A stretch of DNA of 64,000 bases from DASTCZ01 sp963704455 (GTDB lineage Bacteria; Acidobacteriota; Terriglobia; Acidiferrales; UBA7541). How positions within the stretch are numbered: position 1 is the first letter of the stretch; each line of letters starts with the position of its first letter. Of the stretch, positions 33,536 to 41,523 are shown piece by piece. The stretch spans positions 3,348,001-3,412,000 of the forward strand of contig OY969905.1 in assembly GCA_963704455.1 (NCBI GenBank), in the 5' to 3' direction. The notes under the pieces are model-generated. The model saw only the letters and a program-made list of their open reading frames with translations, searched no databases and was not told the origin of the DNA. The translations under genes and the position numbers were made by a program.

Positions 33536-34314
33536 GATTTTGCGCGGCGCTGGCGGACGGCCTCGAAGAGAACGATTCCCGCGGCGACGCTTACATTGAG
33601 CGAGCGGACGGGGCCCGTTGTAGGAATCGAGACGAGGAAATCGCAGCGCTTGCGAACAAGTTCGTGAAGTCCAGCGCCTTCGCCGCCGAGCACGAGTCCG
33701 ATGGAGCCGGTAAGATCCACCTGCGTGTAGTTTTTTTCCGCGCGTTCGTCGAGCCCCACCAACCAGTAACCAGCTTCCTTCAAATCTTCCATTGCGCGGG
33801 CGATATTTACGACGCGCGCGACAGGCAAGTGTTCGAGCGCGCCCGCGGCGGCGCGAGCGACGGTGGCATTTAAGCCTGAGGCGCGGCGTTCGGGAACAAC
33901 CACTCCATTTGCGCCAGCGGCTAGCGCGCTGCGGACGACAGCGCCGAGATTGTGCGGGTCCTCAATTCCATCGAGCAAGACAATTAGACCAGGGTGTGGT
34001 TTTTCTTGTGCATCGCCTGCTGATTCGCGGCGGCGCAAGAGTTCTTCGAGGCTGATTGCCTGGCGCGCGGCGGCAAGCGCGACGACTCCCTGATGCTGCG
34101 GAGTTCCAGCGAGGCGATCAACCTGGGCGCGATCTTCAAAGCGCACGGGGACTCCGCGTTCTCGCGCGAGAGCGACAACCTCCTCAATGCGATCTCCGTG
34201 GCGTCCGCGAGCGACGACGATGCGTTCAAGCGGGCGGCCGCTTTCGAGCGCCTCATGCACGGAATGAATCCCGGTGAGGCGGTCCATTTCGCTTCCTGTC
34301 TGAGGTTTTTTCAT
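33532..34314 (-). CDS. rlmB: 23S rRNA (guanosine-2'-O-)methyltransferase, SpoU/TrmH family
   Basis: 260 residues from the ATG at 34,314, which overlaps the stop of the upstream gene (ATGA). N-terminal substrate-binding part (LTGIHSVHEALESGRPLERIVVARGR), then the trefoil-knot SPOUT domain with LLDGIEDPHNLGAVVRSALAAGANGVV, LVGLDERAEKNY, IGLVLGGEGAGLHELVRKRCD and IPTTGPVRSLNVSVAAGIVLFEA, the three classic motifs. RlmB methylates G2251 in E. coli. Confidence 0.95.
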   Translation of the reverse strand: MKKPQTGSEMDRLTGIHSVHEALESGRPLERIVVARGRHGDRIEEVVALARERGVPVRFEDRAQVDRLAGTPQHQGVVALAAARQAISLEELLRRRESAGDAQEKPHPGLIVLLDGIEDPHNLGAVVRSALAAGANGVVVPERRASGLNATVARAAAGALEHLPVARVVNIARAMEDLKEAGYWLVGLDERAEKNYTQVDLTGSIGLVLGGEGAGLHELVRKRCDFLVSIPTTGPVRSLNVSVAAGIVLFEAVRQRRAKS

Positions 34315-34865
34315 TCGAGCGCGGCGCAAAATTCAATCATTCGGGCACGAGTTCCTTTCACGGGCGCGAGTTCGGTGATCCCGGCGGCGGAATCGAGAAG
34401 CAGGATGACGCGGTCGAGTTCGCCGCCGCCCGCGCAACCCGCAAGCGCGAGGCGAATGGGAAGAAAGAGATCGCGGCTGCGCGCGGGCACCTTTTCCTTG
34501 AGCGATTCGATGATGACCTTGAAGCGATCCGAATCCACGGGCGTGCCGCCGAGGATTTCGAGCGCGAGCGCGCGAATCACGGCCCGAGCGCCATCGCGTG
34601 AAAGTACCTCGTGGCTTGTTGGTTCGCGAAGAATAGCAGCGGCGTCATAAACAAAAACAAGTGTGAGCAAATCGGCGAGGGCGGCGCGGTCGACAGCTTG
34701 AGGGCCGAGGAGTGACGCAGCGCGCGCGATCCATGCGGCGAACGGCTCTGTGATCGGCACGGCGGGAATTATCCAGGCGAGCTCGCGAAGGATTGATTCA
34801 ACATCTCCCGCAGAGAACAGATTCTCACGCGGTTCGGTGGGAATGATTGGAGTGGCCGCGCTCAT
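34311..34865 (-). CDS. Stand-alone protein related to the GluRS anticodon-binding domain
   Basis: 184 residues from the ATG at 34,865; an upstream start would run into ispF. The C-terminal third reads SRDLFLPIRLALAGCAGGGE followed by LDRVILLLD, close to the GltX pattern K-xLFMPLRxALTG..xGPEL..xxxLLG. The preceding helical part fits the helical anticodon-binding body. There is no HIGH or KMSKS motif, hence no synthetase activity. The gene takes the place that gltX has in the ispD-ispF-gltX-...-rlmB order of Bacillus. Likely a relic or a tRNA-binding factor. Confidence 0.65.
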   Translation of the reverse strand: MSAATPIIPTEPRENLFSAGDVESILRELAWIIPAVPITEPFAAWIARAASLLGPQAVDRAALADLLTLVFVYDAAAILREPTSHEVLSRDGARAVIRALALEILGGTPVDSDRFKVIIESLKEKVPARSRDLFLPIRLALAGCAGGGELDRVILLLDSAAGITELAPVKGTRARMIEFCAALE

Positions 34866-34875
34866 CGAATCAATT

Positions 34876-35814
34876 CTAGCCGACAATGGTTGCAATCACG
34901 TGGGCGGCGATGGCTTCGCCGCGGCCGACGGCGTCCACGCCTTCGTTGGTCTTGGCTTTCAGGTTGATTTCATCCGGTTGAATGCCGAGTGCTTTTGCGA
35001 GAGCTTCGCGCATGGCTGCGAAGTGGGGGCCGAGTTTGGGGCGTTCGAGAATCACGACGGCGTCAATGTGAAATATGTGCAGACCGTTTTTATCAAAGAG
35101 TCCGCGCAAGTGCTCAAGAAAGATCAGGCTATTGGCGCCTTTCCATTTCGGATCAGTGTCAGGGAAATGAGTGCCGATATCTCCGAGGCCCGCTGCTCCG
35201 AGCAGGGCATCACAAATTGCATGGGTAAGTACGTCACCATCGGAGTGGCCGACGGCCCCTTTATCAAACGGAACTTCGACACCGCCAATCATCAGTTTGC
35301 GGCCCGCTTCAAGACGGTGGAGGTCGTAGCCAACGCCCGCCCGCTCTGTGTGTTGCCTCATCATGTCGAACATCTCTGAGGAGAAGGCCTTCTCGGGAGG
35401 TTCTTCAGCTGTAGCCTTCAAGATCTTTTCGCCAGTCACCCCCACTTTCTCCAATGTCGCTCGCGATCTTGAATCCTCTGAGAATAGCGCTAGCAGTAGA
35501 TGCCCCGTCCCAATTCCTCGATGGCCGAGTTTGTCCGCTTCCTTTGCAGCTCGACCGATCACCCTCCTGGATTCCTCGGAGAAGGACATTCCAGCAGCGC
35601 GTTTTAAAGCAGGAAGTCTCTTTGGAGTTTTTGCACCTCGAATTCGGCTGAGTTCTTTCGGGGACAGTCCCAAATTTTGAAAGAGTGGTTCGTTTTCCCG
35701 AACCAACCCCACAAGAATGTGCCGGGGCTCCATAGTTTTGGATTTTTTCCTGTGAGCTTCCTCGAATGCAAAGAAAGTCACGCGGCGAGCCCTTTCTGTG
35801 AATCGTTCGAGCAT
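34876..35814 (-). CDS. ispF: Clp_N-domain fusion to 2-C-methyl-D-erythritol 2,4-cyclodiphosphate synthase
   Basis: 312 residues in one uninterrupted frame. Residues 1-136 are two Clp_N repeats as in ClpC (MLERFTERARRVTFFAFEEA, HILVGLVRE, then FSEESRRVIGRAAKEADKLG and IGTGHLLLALF). Residues 158-312 are a full IspF: GYDLHRL with metal ligands Asp164 and His166, HSDGDVLTH with His198, GDIGTHFPDTDP, and TNEGVDAVGRGEAIAA. IspF closes the MEP-pathway cyclodiphosphate ring. Standard IspF is about 160 residues. An internal Met (MFDMMRQHTERAG, residue 148) could start a normal-length IspF. Three bases separate it from ispD. Confidence 0.92.
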   Translation of the reverse strand: MLERFTERARRVTFFAFEEAHRKKSKTMEPRHILVGLVRENEPLFQNLGLSPKELSRIRGAKTPKRLPALKRAAGMSFSEESRRVIGRAAKEADKLGHRGIGTGHLLLALFSEDSRSRATLEKVGVTGEKILKATAEEPPEKAFSSEMFDMMRQHTERAGVGYDLHRLEAGRKLMIGGVEVPFDKGAVGHSDGDVLTHAICDALLGAAGLGDIGTHFPDTDPKWKGANSLIFLEHLRGLFDKNGLHIFHIDAVVILERPKLGPHFAAMREALAKALGIQPDEINLKAKTNEGVDAVGRGEAIAAHVIATIVG

Positions 35815-35817
35815 AAG

Positions 35818-36534
35818 CTATTTCGCGCGGCGCTCCTCTGCGAGATAAAAGCGCGCCAATTCCATATCGCCGGGGCGCGTGACCTTCAAATTGCGCGGAG
35901 AACCCGCGACAACGTAAACGTCGTGGCCGAGGCGTTCCACCAAGCCGGCTTCATCGGAAGCGCTGAAGCCATCCGTGGCGGCCAACGCATAGGCTTCCCG
36001 CAGAAGCGCGGTGCGAAAGACCTGCGGCGTTTGCGCGAGGACGATGCGCTCGCGCGGAACCGTGGCGGTGATGAGCGCGACATCTCCCGGCTGGCTGGTG
36101 CGCTTCACTTCTTTCACTGTGTCGAGCGCGGGGATTCCGACAATGGCCGCGCCGTATTCCCGGGCGGCGGCGATGGCGCGGTCGATCTGTTCGCGCGTGA
36201 CGAGCGGGCGGACGGCGTCATGCACGAGGACGAATTCGACATCGTTTCCCACTTGCGCGAGCGCGTTGCCGACGGATTCCTGCCGAGTGCCGCCGCCACG
36301 GACGACTCGAACGGGACGGCCAAGCTTTTCTTTCGCGACGCGTTCTGACAAGGCAGCTTCTTCCTCGGCCAGCGTGGCAATCAGGAATTCCGAGATGTCC
36401 ATGCATGCTGCCAGACGGCGCAGCGCGAAAATCACAAGGGGCACGCCATCGAGTTCCAGGAATTGCTTGGGAGTCTCCGCACCCATGCGGGTGCCTAGAC
36501 CGGCTGCCGGAAGTATGGCGGCGACGCGATTCAT
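35818..36534 (-). CDS. ispD: 2-C-methyl-D-erythritol 4-phosphate cytidylyltransferase
   Basis: 238 residues from the ATG at 36,534 (a GTG lies five codons upstream). CTP-binding AAILPAAGLGTRMGAETPKQFL, GGGTRQESVGNAL, VLVHDAVRPLVT, DTVKEV and QTPQVFRTALL are all present. It makes CDP-methylerythritol, the third MEP step. Together with the following ispF it forms the conserved ispDF pair; ispE is 10 kb away on the same strand. Confidence 0.95.
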   Translation of the reverse strand: MNRVAAILPAAGLGTRMGAETPKQFLELDGVPLVIFALRRLAACMDISEFLIATLAEEEAALSERVAKEKLGRPVRVVRGGGTRQESVGNALAQVGNDVEFVLVHDAVRPLVTREQIDRAIAAAREYGAAIVGIPALDTVKEVKRTSQPGDVALITATVPRERIVLAQTPQVFRTALLREAYALAATDGFSASDEAGLVERLGHDVYVVAGSPRNLKVTRPGDMELARFYLAEERRAK

Positions 36535-36634
36535 TGGGGACGTGTGCACTCCTGCCGGGCATACCCACGAGCAGGGGAAAGAGTCTATCCCAATCGCGGT
36601 GGGAGATAAACCGCACCAGGTTTCCGCAACTCGC

Positions 36635-37870
36635 CTATTCGCGGGTGATTTCGGGGAACACAGGCCGGGGGGCGCGTTCCGAGATGGTGACCGGCGTTTC
36701 GGGCGTGCGGGCCACCGGTTCGGGGCGGCCGGCTTCGGTGTTGGCAGCCGGAACCGCGCGAGGGCCTTCGGACCGCTCGTCGAGACGGCCGAAGATCATT
36801 TTGCCCGCGGTGGTCTGGTGGACGGAAGTCACGCTGATGTCCACGGTCTTATTGATCATTTTGCGGGCGCCATCCACGACGACCATGGTGCCGTCATCCA
36901 GATACGCGACGCCCTGGTTATATTCCTTGCCCTCGCGAAGGATAAAGACGCGCATGCCTTCGCCGGGTAAAACAACGGGCTTGAGCGAGTTGGCGAGCAG
37001 GTTGACGTTCAGGACTTCAAGGCCGTGAACCGTGGCGACCTTATTCAAATTGAAATCGTTCGTAAGGATCTTGCTGTCAAAGCGCTTCGCCAATTCGATG
37101 AGCTTCAGATCCACTTCGGCGATTTGGGGGAAGTCGTCCTCGACGATCTGGACGTCCACATGGCTCATCTTCTGCAGGCGCTGGAGGACTTCCAGTCCGC
37201 GGCGTCCCCGCTGGCGTTTGAGCGGGTCGGCGGAGTCGGCGACCATTTGCAACTCGCGCAAAACAAAATTAGGGACGATGAGAGTGCCGTCGAGAAAATG
37301 GGCTTCGCAAACATCGGCGATGCGGCCGTCAATGATCACGCTGGTGTCCACAACCTTGACGAGAACGCGGGATGACTTTTCATTTCCGAATACGCCGCCG
37401 AAGGCCTGGAGATTGAGCATCTCGCCTTTGCTTGCGCCGATGACGAGACCGATGTAGGTCATGACGAGGAGCAACGCCATGCCGACGAATGACCGGCTCG
37501 CTTCGGGCATGGAGGTGTGCGAAAGAACGATGTTCATCAAGTAGGCGCCCAGGATTCCGAGGATGGAGCCGACCGATGCACCGATCAGGCGGCGCAGGCT
37601 CGCGCGGCGGAGGCGCCATTCGGCAACAAACACAAGCAGGGCAAACGCAAGTCCCGCGAGGGCAGCGCCGTAGGGAATCAGCCCGAAGGGATGAAAGTGG
37701 TAGCCGATTCCCACGCAGCAGGCGACGAAGATCGTGCGGATGATAATCCATTCCCACCGGCTGGCTCCGGGGGAATCACTCTTCGTTAGACGCGCAAGCG
37801 GTTTTCGAGAAGTGTTATCAATAGAGGATGCTGCTTCGGTCCGGACGGGCCGAATAGAATTGCGTTCCAT
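36635..37870 (-). CDS. YacL-type membrane protein with PIN and TRAM domains
   Basis: 411 residues from the ATG at 37,870, with GAGGGATCC upstream. Four membrane helices (about 42-65, 70-88, 100-118, 130-150) are followed by a PIN nuclease-like domain: KVVDTSVIIDGRIADVCEAH with the first Asp, a middle ELQMVADSADPLKRQRGRRGL and LTNDFNLNKVATVHG with the last acidic pair. A TRAM domain (GVAYLDDGTMVVVDGARK) follows, then a proline-rich tail. Homologues stand next to ispD in Firmicutes. Role uncertain; RNase activity is suggested by the fold. Confidence 0.9.
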   Translation of the reverse strand: MERNSIRPVRTEAASSIDNTSRKPLARLTKSDSPGASRWEWIIIRTIFVACCVGIGYHFHPFGLIPYGAALAGLAFALLVFVAEWRLRRASLRRLIGASVGSILGILGAYLMNIVLSHTSMPEASRSFVGMALLLVMTYIGLVIGASKGEMLNLQAFGGVFGNEKSSRVLVKVVDTSVIIDGRIADVCEAHFLDGTLIVPNFVLRELQMVADSADPLKRQRGRRGLEVLQRLQKMSHVDVQIVEDDFPQIAEVDLKLIELAKRFDSKILTNDFNLNKVATVHGLEVLNVNLLANSLKPVVLPGEGMRVFILREGKEYNQGVAYLDDGTMVVVDGARKMINKTVDISVTSVHQTTAGKMIFGRLDERSEGPRAVPAANTEAGRPEPVARTPETPVTISERAPRPVFPEITRE

Positions 37871-37885
37871 GGATCCCTCAAACAA

Positions 37886-38073
37886 AAAGAATATGAATCT
37901 CCGAGCCTATAAATGTAAAAGCTCCACCAGCGCGAATGAACGTGAGGGCGTAAAACCTGTGTGGAGCTACCTGTTCACTGGGCTTTTTATACACCGCAGG
38001 GGAGCAAGGGTCAAGGAAGGAGCGAAAGTGTTCTTGAGTGGTACCGGAAGGGAGAACCGGCAGACGAGAAAAA
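37886..38073 (-). promoter_or_regulatory. Leader or spacer with a long-looped hairpin
   Basis: On the minus strand AGCTCCAC and GTGGAGCT (37,961-37,968 and 37,920-37,927) can pair across a 33-base loop, between alr and the PIN-TRAM gene. The stretch is AT-richer than its surroundings and ends in TTTACATTTATAGGC. It may be a promoter with a structured leader or a terminator for alr; I cannot decide. Confidence 0.3.
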
Positions 38074-39342
38074 CTACCGGCGCTCGTAGATGCGGGGAAC
38101 ACGCCAGCCAAGTCCGACGAGAACCTGAGCGGTGACCAAGCCCAACTGGCGAGCGACGTCAAACGCGCGCTGCGTTGTGGCGCCGTCGGCGCCGTAGATT
38201 GTAGCGACGTCGCCGAGTTGCGCTTGCGGGATTGCAGTGAGGTCCACGGCGGACAGGTCCATGGAAACGGAGCCGATCACCGGCGCGAACTCTCCACGAA
38301 CGATGACTTTGCCGCGGTTGCCCATCTCGCGCGGAATTCCGTCGGCATAGCCGGCGGCAAGGATGCCGATGCGCGAGGGGCAGGGCGCGTGAAACTTTGC
38401 GTTATAGCCGACGCCTGCGCCCGCGGGGACGTCGCGGACGGAAATAATGCGCGCGCGGAAGCTCATGGCGGGATCGAGCGCAACTTTTTGATTGGCGATT
38501 GCGGTGGGCTCGGGCGGATTGTAATTTTGGTGATAGCCGTAAAGGATTGCGCCGGGGCGCACGGCGCCGGCCCAGGTTTCGGGGCGAGAAATGATGGCGG
38601 CGCTGTTGGCCATGTGAACGATGCCGGGATCGAGGCCGAGCTGTTTCATGTGCGCGACGGCGGCGAGAAAGACGCGCGTCTGGTCGGGCGTTTCCGTGGT
38701 GGTGAAAACTTCCGAAGAAGCGAAGTGAGTGAAGGTGCCCGCGAGCCGGAGGTGCCGGCAATCGGCAAGCGCCCGCGCGAAACATTCGACGGATGCGGGA
38801 GAAGCGCCGAGGCGGTTCATGCCGCTGTCAATTTTCCAGTGGAATTCAAGCGGGCCGCGGAGTTTGCGAGCGGCGCGGGAGGCGGCGCGCTCAAGAATTT
38901 TGAGCTGGGTGCAATCGGCGACCGCGGGTGTGAGGCGATTTTCAATGATGCGCTTTTCTTCGCCGGGCCAGAAGCCGGTGAGCAGGAGAATCGGCTGCTT
39001 GATGCCCGACTCACGGAGCTCAATGCCTTCGGCGGAGCAGGTGACGCAGAAGCTGTCTGCGCCCGCGCGGGCGAGGGTCTTTGCGACGGTGACGGCGCCA
39101 TGGCCGTAGGCGTTGCCCTTTACGACGGCGAGGATTTTGACGCGCTGGGCGGCCTTTCCTTCGGCAGCGCGGCCGGCGTCAAGATGCGCGCGGATGGCGC
39201 GGAGATTATGCGCGAGAGCGCCGAGGCGGACTTCGGCCCAGACGGGACGTCCTTCGATTTTTGGCGGGCGAGTCACAACTTCATTTTCGACGAAATCTTC
39301 TACCAAGGATTCCGTGGGACATTCACAGGCACTTTCGAGCAT
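38074..39342 (-). CDS. alr: Alanine racemase
   Basis: 422 residues. PLP enzyme making D-alanine for peptidoglycan. The PLP lysine is in AVVKGNAYGHGA (about residue 72-83); other marks are WAEVRLGALAHNLRAIR, HWKIDSGMNRLG, GTFTHFASSE, VRPGAILYGYHQNYNP, the catalytic Tyr in GAGVGYNAKFHA and ISMDxS-like VIGSVSMDLSAVDLT. The N-terminus has about 30 extra residues (MLESACECPTES...), so the true start might be further in. Confidence 0.95.
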   Translation of the reverse strand: MLESACECPTESLVEDFVENEVVTRPPKIEGRPVWAEVRLGALAHNLRAIRAHLDAGRAAEGKAAQRVKILAVVKGNAYGHGAVTVAKTLARAGADSFCVTCSAEGIELRESGIKQPILLLTGFWPGEEKRIIENRLTPAVADCTQLKILERAASRAARKLRGPLEFHWKIDSGMNRLGASPASVECFARALADCRHLRLAGTFTHFASSEVFTTTETPDQTRVFLAAVAHMKQLGLDPGIVHMANSAAIISRPETWAGAVRPGAILYGYHQNYNPPEPTAIANQKVALDPAMSFRARIISVRDVPAGAGVGYNAKFHAPCPSRIGILAAGYADGIPREMGNRGKVIVRGEFAPVIGSVSMDLSAVDLTAIPQAQLGDVATIYGADGATTQRAFDVARQLGLVTAQVLVGLGWRVPRIYERR

Positions 39343-39528
39343 AGTCGAAATCCTCCGCGCGCAAAACTAGCGGCGTGATTCGCACGCGCCGGTTAGTCAA
39401 CAGCTATCATTTGAAGAGCAAACGCGATGCCACTGGAATTGAGGTATGAGGCCGACCGTGGAGCGCGTATCTTGTTGAGAACAAAGGGCCTTGAGGCGGG
39501 ATTATGCCCTTGACACAGGGTACGTCTT

Positions 39529-39672
39529 TCATGTACGATTCCTTCCAGTGGACTTGCTATCCAATCTCGCAACGTGCTTCTTGGCCGCTCGCAATATTCG
39601 GGGATGGAACAGGTGTTTAGCAAGTTCGTCACTGGTCATGTCTTTCGGTTGTTTCTTAATCTTCTTAGGCAT
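39529..39672 (-). CDS. Small basic protein, 47 residues, divergent from a transposase gene
   Basis: Starts at the ATG at 39,672 with CGAGGCACC upstream. Sequence: a basic start MPKKIKKQPKDM, then TSDELAKHLFHPRILRAAKK and a basic tail. The pattern Met-Thr-x-(D/E)-E followed by LFHP looks like a recurring small-protein family I have seen without a name. It is read away from the transposase start (39,682), leaving nine bases between the two ATGs, so the two must share or oppose regulatory signals. Confidence 0.6.
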   Translation of the reverse strand: MPKKIKKQPKDMTSDELAKHLFHPRILRAAKKHVARLDSKSTGRNRT

Positions 39673-39681
39673 GGTGCCTCG

Positions 39682-40581
39682 ATGAGAGAACAAATGGATT
39701 TGTGCAAGCTGATTGACCAATACGGCGACGATGAGAAATGCCGCGCCGCGATTGAGAATCTCCGCTGGCCCGGTGGCGTGCGCTGCCCCGCGTGCCACTC
39801 GGAGAAAATCTCACGCATCGTTGCCCGCAATCAATTCGATTGTGACTCATGCCGCTATCAGTTCTCCGCAACCGCTGGAACCATTTTCCATGATACACAC
39901 CTGCCGCTCAATAAGTGGTTTCTGGCGACGTATCTGCTTTGCGAGTCGAAGAAAGGTATGGCCGCCCTTCAGTTGCAGCGTATGCTCAAGACAACCTATC
40001 GCACGTCTTGGTATCTCTGCCAGCGCATCCGTAGGGCCATGCGAGAGGTAGCGCCAGAGCCTCTGAGTGGCACGGTAGAGATAGACGAGACCTACGTGGG
40101 GGGCCAGAAGCGCCGCTGGCGTCGAAAGGTCAACCCGCAAGTGGTTATCGGTATCCGGCAACGCAATGGCGACTTGCGGTTGATCCGAGCTAAGGATGCC
40201 AAGTCCGCGACCGTGCGCGAGATTATCAATGCGAATGTGGGCGGCCACGTCGAAGTGATTCTGACCGATGAATCCTTGATTTATCCGTTTGCGCTCAACA
40301 ATATCCAGAAGAAAAAACACCGCACGATTTGTCACACGCGAGAGTATGCGGCTGGCGACGTGCATACCAATACCGTTGAATCGGCTTTCTCGCTCTTGAA
40401 GCGCGGCATCGTTGGAACGTGGCATAAAGTCAGCGCCAAACACCTGCCTGCCTACCTTGACGAAATGTGTTTCAGGTTCAATAATCGGCATAACCCGTAT
40501 CTATTCCGTGACACGATTCTAAGGCTAATTGCTACTTCCAATGTCGAATACAAGGAATTGACAAAGAATCAGGCTGCATGA
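39682..40581 (+). CDS. IS1595/ISXO2-type transposase
   Basis: 299 residues from the ATG at 39,682. N-terminal zinc ribbon CPACHSEKISRIV...FDCDSC (CxxC...CxxC), helix-turn-helix-like LNKWFLATYLLCESKKGMAA, then the DDE domain: first Asp in GTVEIDETYVGGQKRRWRR, second in VILTDESLIYPF, and HTNTVESAFSLLKRG with the last Glu. No terminal inverted repeats or target duplication are evident in the flanks, so the element may be fixed or the ends are divergent. Confidence 0.92.
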   Translation: MREQMDLCKLIDQYGDDEKCRAAIENLRWPGGVRCPACHSEKISRIVARNQFDCDSCRYQFSATAGTIFHDTHLPLNKWFLATYLLCESKKGMAALQLQRMLKTTYRTSWYLCQRIRRAMREVAPEPLSGTVEIDETYVGGQKRRWRRKVNPQVVIGIRQRNGDLRLIRAKDAKSATVREIINANVGGHVEVILTDESLIYPFALNNIQKKKHRTICHTREYAAGDVHTNTVESAFSLLKRGIVGTWHKVSAKHLPAYLDEMCFRFNNRHNPYLFRDTILRLIATSNVEYKELTKNQAA

Positions 40582-40616
40582 ACAAAGTGGAATCATAACA
40601 AAGAAAAAATAATCCC

Positions 40617-41372
40617 TTGACCAAACCAAATAAGCCCGGCAGCCAACAGAATCCTTACTTCAATAATGTGCAAGTTAGGGGTGCGCTCGAAGTAGGAAGG
40701 AGTCCAAGTCTTACAGATGAGCACAATACCGAGCGCAAGCAAGACACAACCCAAGACCGCAAGAGATACCTTGTGGAGAGGCTCAGTCTTGTTGCTATTG
40801 TCATTGTTGCCGGATTCTCTGGTTGGCAAGGATATTCCGCTAAGCGCGCTGCTGATATCGCTGAGGGTAGCTTGGTTCTGACTCAGCAAGGTCTCCATCT
40901 TGAGCAAAGAGCTTGGGTCAAAGTGGGAACCCCTCCTAATTTCCCGCTGAGTGGGAAAGAAATTCCGGTAACTTTCCAAGTGGAGAATACTGGAAGGACG
41001 CCGGCCACGGGAGTTCAAGGCGAAATTATTGCTACTGTCTTGGCGAAAGGGGAGAAGCCAACCTTCGATTACAGCGTTGGACATCCCCACACTAGGATTC
41101 ACTTGGAGGCCCTCAATCCAAACATCCCCTTTCCAATTATTATTCCGGTTGTAAAATATGGGCCAACCACCGCGCAAACTATTGTTCCCGATGAATCCCT
41201 GCGACAAGATATTGCCAACGGTAGCCGCTTCATAGTCTTCTATGGCGAGTTTACTTACACCGATATTTTTGGAATAGGGCACTGGACGCACTTCTGCACT
41301 TCCTCTGGCCCCGCTGCTTTGGACAACCTTAGAGAATGTATTGCCTATAACACTATGGACAACAACAAGTAG
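40617..41372 (+). CDS. Membrane-anchored protein with an extracytoplasmic beta domain
   Basis: 251 residues, TTG start. A cytoplasmic charged start is followed by one transmembrane helix (about 54-72, LVAIVIVAGFSGW) and a beta domain: RAWVKVG, VTFQVENTGRTPATGVQGEI, FIVFYGEFTYTDIFGIGHWT and a C-terminal LRECIAYNTMD. The YTDIFGxxHWTxFC element is typical of a widespread uncharacterised membrane-protein family. The opposite strand is also open over its length (40,593-41,402), but only this frame has the family pattern. Confidence 0.7.
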   Translation: MTKPNKPGSQQNPYFNNVQVRGALEVGRSPSLTDEHNTERKQDTTQDRKRYLVERLSLVAIVIVAGFSGWQGYSAKRAADIAEGSLVLTQQGLHLEQRAWVKVGTPPNFPLSGKEIPVTFQVENTGRTPATGVQGEIIATVLAKGEKPTFDYSVGHPHTRIHLEALNPNIPFPIIIPVVKYGPTTAQTIVPDESLRQDIANGSRFIVFYGEFTYTDIFGIGHWTHFCTSSGPAALDNLRECIAYNTMDNNK

Positions 41373-41523
41373 CCCTGTCACGGCAAGCAGTAATTTACTC
41401 AAAGCGGTCTCCCTGCGTCAAGGGCTGAATCCCGCCTTGAGGCGGCGACTGGGTGGCGTGATGCTTTGCATGCGGGCAGAGAGACACGGCGTGTGGCTAC
41501 GCGGGGACGCGAGGCGGGAGTTA

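Noticed and set aside
38038..39378. Plus-strand frame of 446 codons opposite alr
   Set aside because: Antisense shadow of an unmistakable alanine racemase.
40593..41402. Minus-strand frame of 269 codons opposite the membrane protein at 40,617
   Set aside because: It has hydrophobic ends, but the plus-strand frame carries a recognisable family pattern (YTDIFGIGHWT) and the two cannot both be real over their full length.
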